From Nitrococcus sp. (lineage in GTDB: Bacteria; Pseudomonadota; Gammaproteobacteria; Nitrococcales; Nitrococcaceae), in NCBI GenBank assembly GCA_030452365.1, contig JAKDMK010000089.1, positions 1-8,152 on the forward strand: a DNA stretch of 8,152 bases, read 5' to 3'. The position numbers and the translations under genes were made by a program. Shown piece after piece: positions 6,034 through 8,152 of the stretch; position 1 is the first letter of the stretch; each line of letters starts with the position of its first letter. Under the pieces are notes generated by a model. The model did no database searches, was not told the origin of the DNA, and was given only the letters and a program-made list of their open reading frames with translations.

Positions 6034-6681
6034 ATGGCCAGAATCGCGATAATCGACTACGGCATGGGCAACCTGCGCTCCATGGCCAAGGCCCTCGAGC
6101 ATGTGGGAGCGCAGGAAGTCGTCGTCACCGCCGATGCGCAGACCGTGGCAAGCGCCGAGCGAGTGGTCTTCCCCGGTCAAGGTGCCGTGCGCGACTGCAT
6201 GTCCGCGCTGCAGCGCAATGAACTGATCGACGTGCTCTGCCAGAGCGCCGCCGAGCGTCCTTTCCTTGGTGTGTGTATGGGGATGCAGGCACTGATGAGC
6301 GTTAGCGAAGAGAATGAAGGGGTGCAGGCCCTGGATCTGTTTGCGGGATCCGTGCGGCACTTGCGCCATCTGACCACCGGACATCCGAAACTTAAGATAC
6401 CGCACATGGGCTGGAACACTCTGCAGCGGGTGTGTGAGCATCCGTTATGGCAAGGCATCGACGCGGGCGCCTGGTTCTATTTTGTACACAGCTACTACGT
6501 GGCGCCAAGCGATGAGCATCTCGTGCTCGCCCATGCCGAATATGGCGCCCGATTCGCGGCTGCGATCGGGCGCGACAATATCTTCGCAACGCAGTTTCAT
6601 CCGGAGAAGAGCCAGCGCGCCGGACTGCGGCTACTGGAGAATTTCCTTCGTTGGGACGGGTCGGCCCAAAATCGCTGCTGA
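6034..6681 (+). CDS. hisH: Imidazole glycerol phosphate synthase, glutamine amidotransferase subunit
   Basis: HisH hydrolyses glutamine and channels ammonia to HisF, which uses it to make imidazole glycerol phosphate and AICAR. It is a class I amidotransferase of 215 residues. Visible features are [12 protein letters not shown] (5-16), VFPGQGA (45-51), nucleophile Cys81 in GVCMGMQ (79-85), PHMGWN (123-128) and the His189/Glu191 pair in QFHPEKS (187-193). ATG 6034 gives the standard N-terminus [10 protein letters not shown]; its ribosome site is weak. An in-frame ATG at 5971 and TTG at 5968 lie inside the left arm of the inverted repeat and would add about 21 residues foreign to the family. 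The stop TGA at 6679-6681 lies 7 bases before hisA and overlaps the hisA ribosome site, which suggests coupled translation. Confidence 0.97.
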   Translation: MARIAIIDYGMGNLRSMAKALEHVGAQEVVVTADAQTVASAERVVFPGQGAVRDCMSALQRNELIDVLCQSAAERPFLGVCMGMQALMSVSEENEGVQALDLFAGSVRHLRHLTTGHPKLKIPHMGWNTLQRVCEHPLWQGIDAGAWFYFVHSYYVAPSDEHLVLAHAEYGARFAAAIGRDNIFATQFHPEKSQRAGLRLLENFLRWDGSAQNRC

Positions 6682-6688
6682 GGTCAAC

Positions 6689-7594
6689 ATGCTGATCATC
6701 CCCGCCATCGACATCAAGGACGGGAAGTGCGTACGGCTTCGCCAGGGGCGGATGGATGACGAAACCGTATTCTCTGACGATCCCGTAGCCATTGCCGAGC
6801 GCTGGGTCGAAGCCGGCGGACGCCGCCTTCACATCGTTGACCTCAACGGCGCCGCGGCCGGCTTTCCGGTGAACGCGGACATCATCGGGCGCATCGCCGA
6901 GGGTTTCCCTGGTGTCGAAGTTCAGGTAGGCGGCGGGATCCGGACCTTCAGCGTGATCCAGACCTATCTGGACGTCGGGGTGGATTATGTCATCCTAGGC
7001 ACTCAGGCCGTGCGTGAACCTTACTTCGTCGACAATGCCTGCCTGGAATTTCCGGGTCATATCATCGTCGGCCTCGATGCCAAAGACGGCCTAGTGGCAA
7101 CGGATGGCTGGGCCAAGGTTTCATCGCGTAGTGCAACCGATCTGGCGCAACGCTTCGAGACGGCCGGAGTGGAAGCCGTGGTGTTCACCGACATTGGCTG
7201 CGATGGCATGATGCGCGGGGTCAATGTAGAGGCCACGCGCAAGCTCGCCCGGGAAATCAGCATTCCGGTGATTGCCTCCGGTGGCGTGTGTACCATGGGC
7301 GATGTACACGATCTTTGCGCCGCGGCCGGCGATGGCATTGCCGGCGCCATCGTCGGACGGGCCCTATACGAGGGCGCTATTGATCTGCGCGAGGCCTTGG
7401 CTCTGGTCGCGCAGCAAACCGAGTCATACGCAGGGGTACTGCGGCGACCGTGGCTCTGGCGAAGCGAATCATTCCCTGCCTCGATGTGGCGGCCGGGCGC
7501 GTGGTCAAAGGCGTGCGCTTCGTCGACTTACGAGATGCCGGTGACCCGGTCGCCATTGCCCGCGAGTACGACCGCGCCGGTGCCGATGAGCTGA
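6689..7594 (+). CDS. hisA: ProFAR isomerase with an abnormal C-terminal extension into hisF
   Basis: HisA isomerises ProFAR to PRFAR, the substrate of HisH-HisF, by an Amadori rearrangement on a TIM barrel. The general acid/base pair is visible: Asp8 in [13 protein letters not shown] and Asp130 in GLDAKDG. The phosphate-binding GGGIRT (81-86) and ASGGV (196-200) loops and the late [11 protein letters not shown] (219-229) are also present. The start at 6689 has GAGG at a good distance. Normal HisA proteins end near residue 245. Here no stop codon occurs there, and the frame runs to 301 residues, the last 48 (254-301) being read from hisF DNA in another frame. That tail has no HisA character, so either a stop was lost or a frameshift or sequence error exists near 7400-7450. 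Position 171 is Cys (DIGCDGM) where relatives usually have Arg. Confidence 0.93.
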   Translation: MLIIPAIDIKDGKCVRLRQGRMDDETVFSDDPVAIAERWVEAGGRRLHIVDLNGAAAGFPVNADIIGRIAEGFPGVEVQVGGGIRTFSVIQTYLDVGVDYVILGTQAVREPYFVDNACLEFPGHIIVGLDAKDGLVATDGWAKVSSRSATDLAQRFETAGVEAVVFTDIGCDGMMRGVNVEATRKLAREISIPVIASGGVCTMGDVHDLCAAAGDGIAGAIVGRALYEGAIDLREALALVAQQTESYAGVLRRPWLWRSESFPASMWRPGAWSKACASSTYEMPVTRSPLPASTTAPVPMS

Positions 7595-8152
7595 TCTTCC
7601 TCGACATCACCGCCAGTCACGAGCAGCGTGATACCATGTTGCACGTGGTCGAGGCCGTGGCGAGCGAGGTATTCATTCCGCTCACCGTCGGCGGCGGAAT
7701 TCGTACCCTGAGCGACATCCGCCGGCTGCTCAATGCCGGGGCCGACAAGGTGGCCATCAACACGGCTGTCGTTCAGAACCCTGAGCTTGTCAGCGAGGCG
7801 GCCGCACGAGTCGGCAGTCAATGCATCGTGGTGGCGATCGATGCCAAGCGGGTGAGCGCAGTGAATGAGCCGCAGCGCTGGGGCGTATACACCCATGGCG
7901 GACGCCGGCCCACCGAGCTTGATGCCGTTGCTTGGTCACGCCGCATGGCCGCGGCAGGGGCAGGCGAAATCCTACTTACCAGCATGGACCGCGACGGTAC
8001 CAAGCTCGGCTTCGATTTGGAGCTGACGCGAGCAGTTTCAGAGAGCACCGCCGTACCGGTGATCGCATCCGGCGGCGCCGGCAATTTGGCGCATCTAGTC
8101 GATGCCGTGAAGCTCGGCTTGGCGGACGCCGTGCTAGCCGCAAGCATTTTTC
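7450..8152 (+). CDS. hisF: Imidazole glycerol phosphate synthase, cyclase subunit (cut by window end)
   Basis: HisF uses ammonia from HisH to convert PRFAR to imidazole glycerol phosphate and AICAR. The visible 234 residues are a continuous TIM barrel: start [12 protein letters not shown] with catalytic Asp12, GRVVKG (16-21), FLDITAS (50-56), [13 protein letters not shown] (78-90), [13 protein letters not shown] (102-114), AIDAK with catalytic Asp131 (129-133), [15 protein letters not shown] (179-193), VIASGGAGN (204-212) and [10 protein letters not shown] at the window edge. The family is about 257 residues, so roughly 20 are missing. The GTG start at 7450 is fixed by the family N-terminus. 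No good ribosome site stands close by (AGGGG lies 14 bases upstream), so translation may depend on ribosomes arriving through hisA, whose frame overlaps this gene by 145 bases. Confidence 0.96.
   Translation, partial: MALAKRIIPCLDVAAGRVVKGVRFVDLRDAGDPVAIAREYDRAGADELIFLDITASHEQRDTMLHVVEAVASEVFIPLTVGGGIRTLSDIRRLLNAGADKVAINTAVVQNPELVSEAAARVGSQCIVVAIDAKRVSAVNEPQRWGVYTHGGRRPTELDAVAWSRRMAAAGAGEILLTSMDRDGTKLGFDLELTRAVSESTAVPVIASGGAGNLAHLVDAVKLGLADAVLAASIF

Noticed and set aside
5704..6441. Long open frame on the - strand (245 codons) opposite hisB and hisH
   Set aside because: It lies antisense to two unmistakable his genes, has a composition like a reverse reading of GC-rich codons and shows no recognisable domain.
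1..8152. CRISPR array, transposon ends, toxin-antitoxin or defence genes, tRNA or rRNA
   Set aside because: None was seen on either strand: no regularly spaced repeats, no transposase or integrase motifs and no recognisable RNA gene. The secure genes are housekeeping or envelope types.

Overview
The window looks like a moderately GC-rich gammaproteobacterial chromosome segment. The main reason is the conserved histidine block hisB-hisH-hisA-hisF on the + strand, in the order and with the protein signatures usual for that class. The genus cannot be named from the sequence. No mobile element, CRISPR array, rRNA or tRNA gene was found. Every gap between genes is shorter than 300 bases.

Layout. 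(1) Positions 1-437 (+) hold the C-terminal part of a PP2C-type Ser/Thr protein phosphatase, cut by the window edge. (2) Four genes follow on the - strand, read right to left: a DUF1499 membrane protein (4288-3482), a secreted GlcG/HbpS-like (DUF336) protein (3371-2832), an unrecognised polytopic membrane protein (2558-1392) and a PmtA-like SAM-dependent methyltransferase (1143-568). DUF1499 and DUF336 are close enough to be one transcript. The other two have 250-270 base leaders of their own, containing inverted repeats. (3) A divergent spacer, 4289-4460, separates these from the + strand run: a small TPR protein (4461-4769), D-aminoacyl-tRNA deacylase dtd (4853-5311), hisB (5356-5949), hisH (6034-6681), hisA (6689-7594) and hisF (7450 to the window end, cut).

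How the genes work together. HisA isomerises the ProFAR intermediate. HisH and HisF form the glutamine amidotransferase/cyclase that makes imidazole glycerol phosphate, and HisB (single-domain dehydratase) acts next. Dtd is translation quality control and shares only position with the his genes. The - strand genes mostly concern the envelope: a secreted haem-binding-type protein, two membrane proteins and a probable phospholipid methyltransferase. Any joint function for them is unproven.

Most notable points. hisA has no stop codon at its normal end and runs about 145 bases into hisF in another frame. An 11-bp perfect inverted repeat lies between hisB and hisH. An inverted-repeat cluster lies upstream of the unrecognised membrane protein. 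I did not find a convincing undescribed multi-gene system; the best candidate for novelty is the 388-residue membrane protein.
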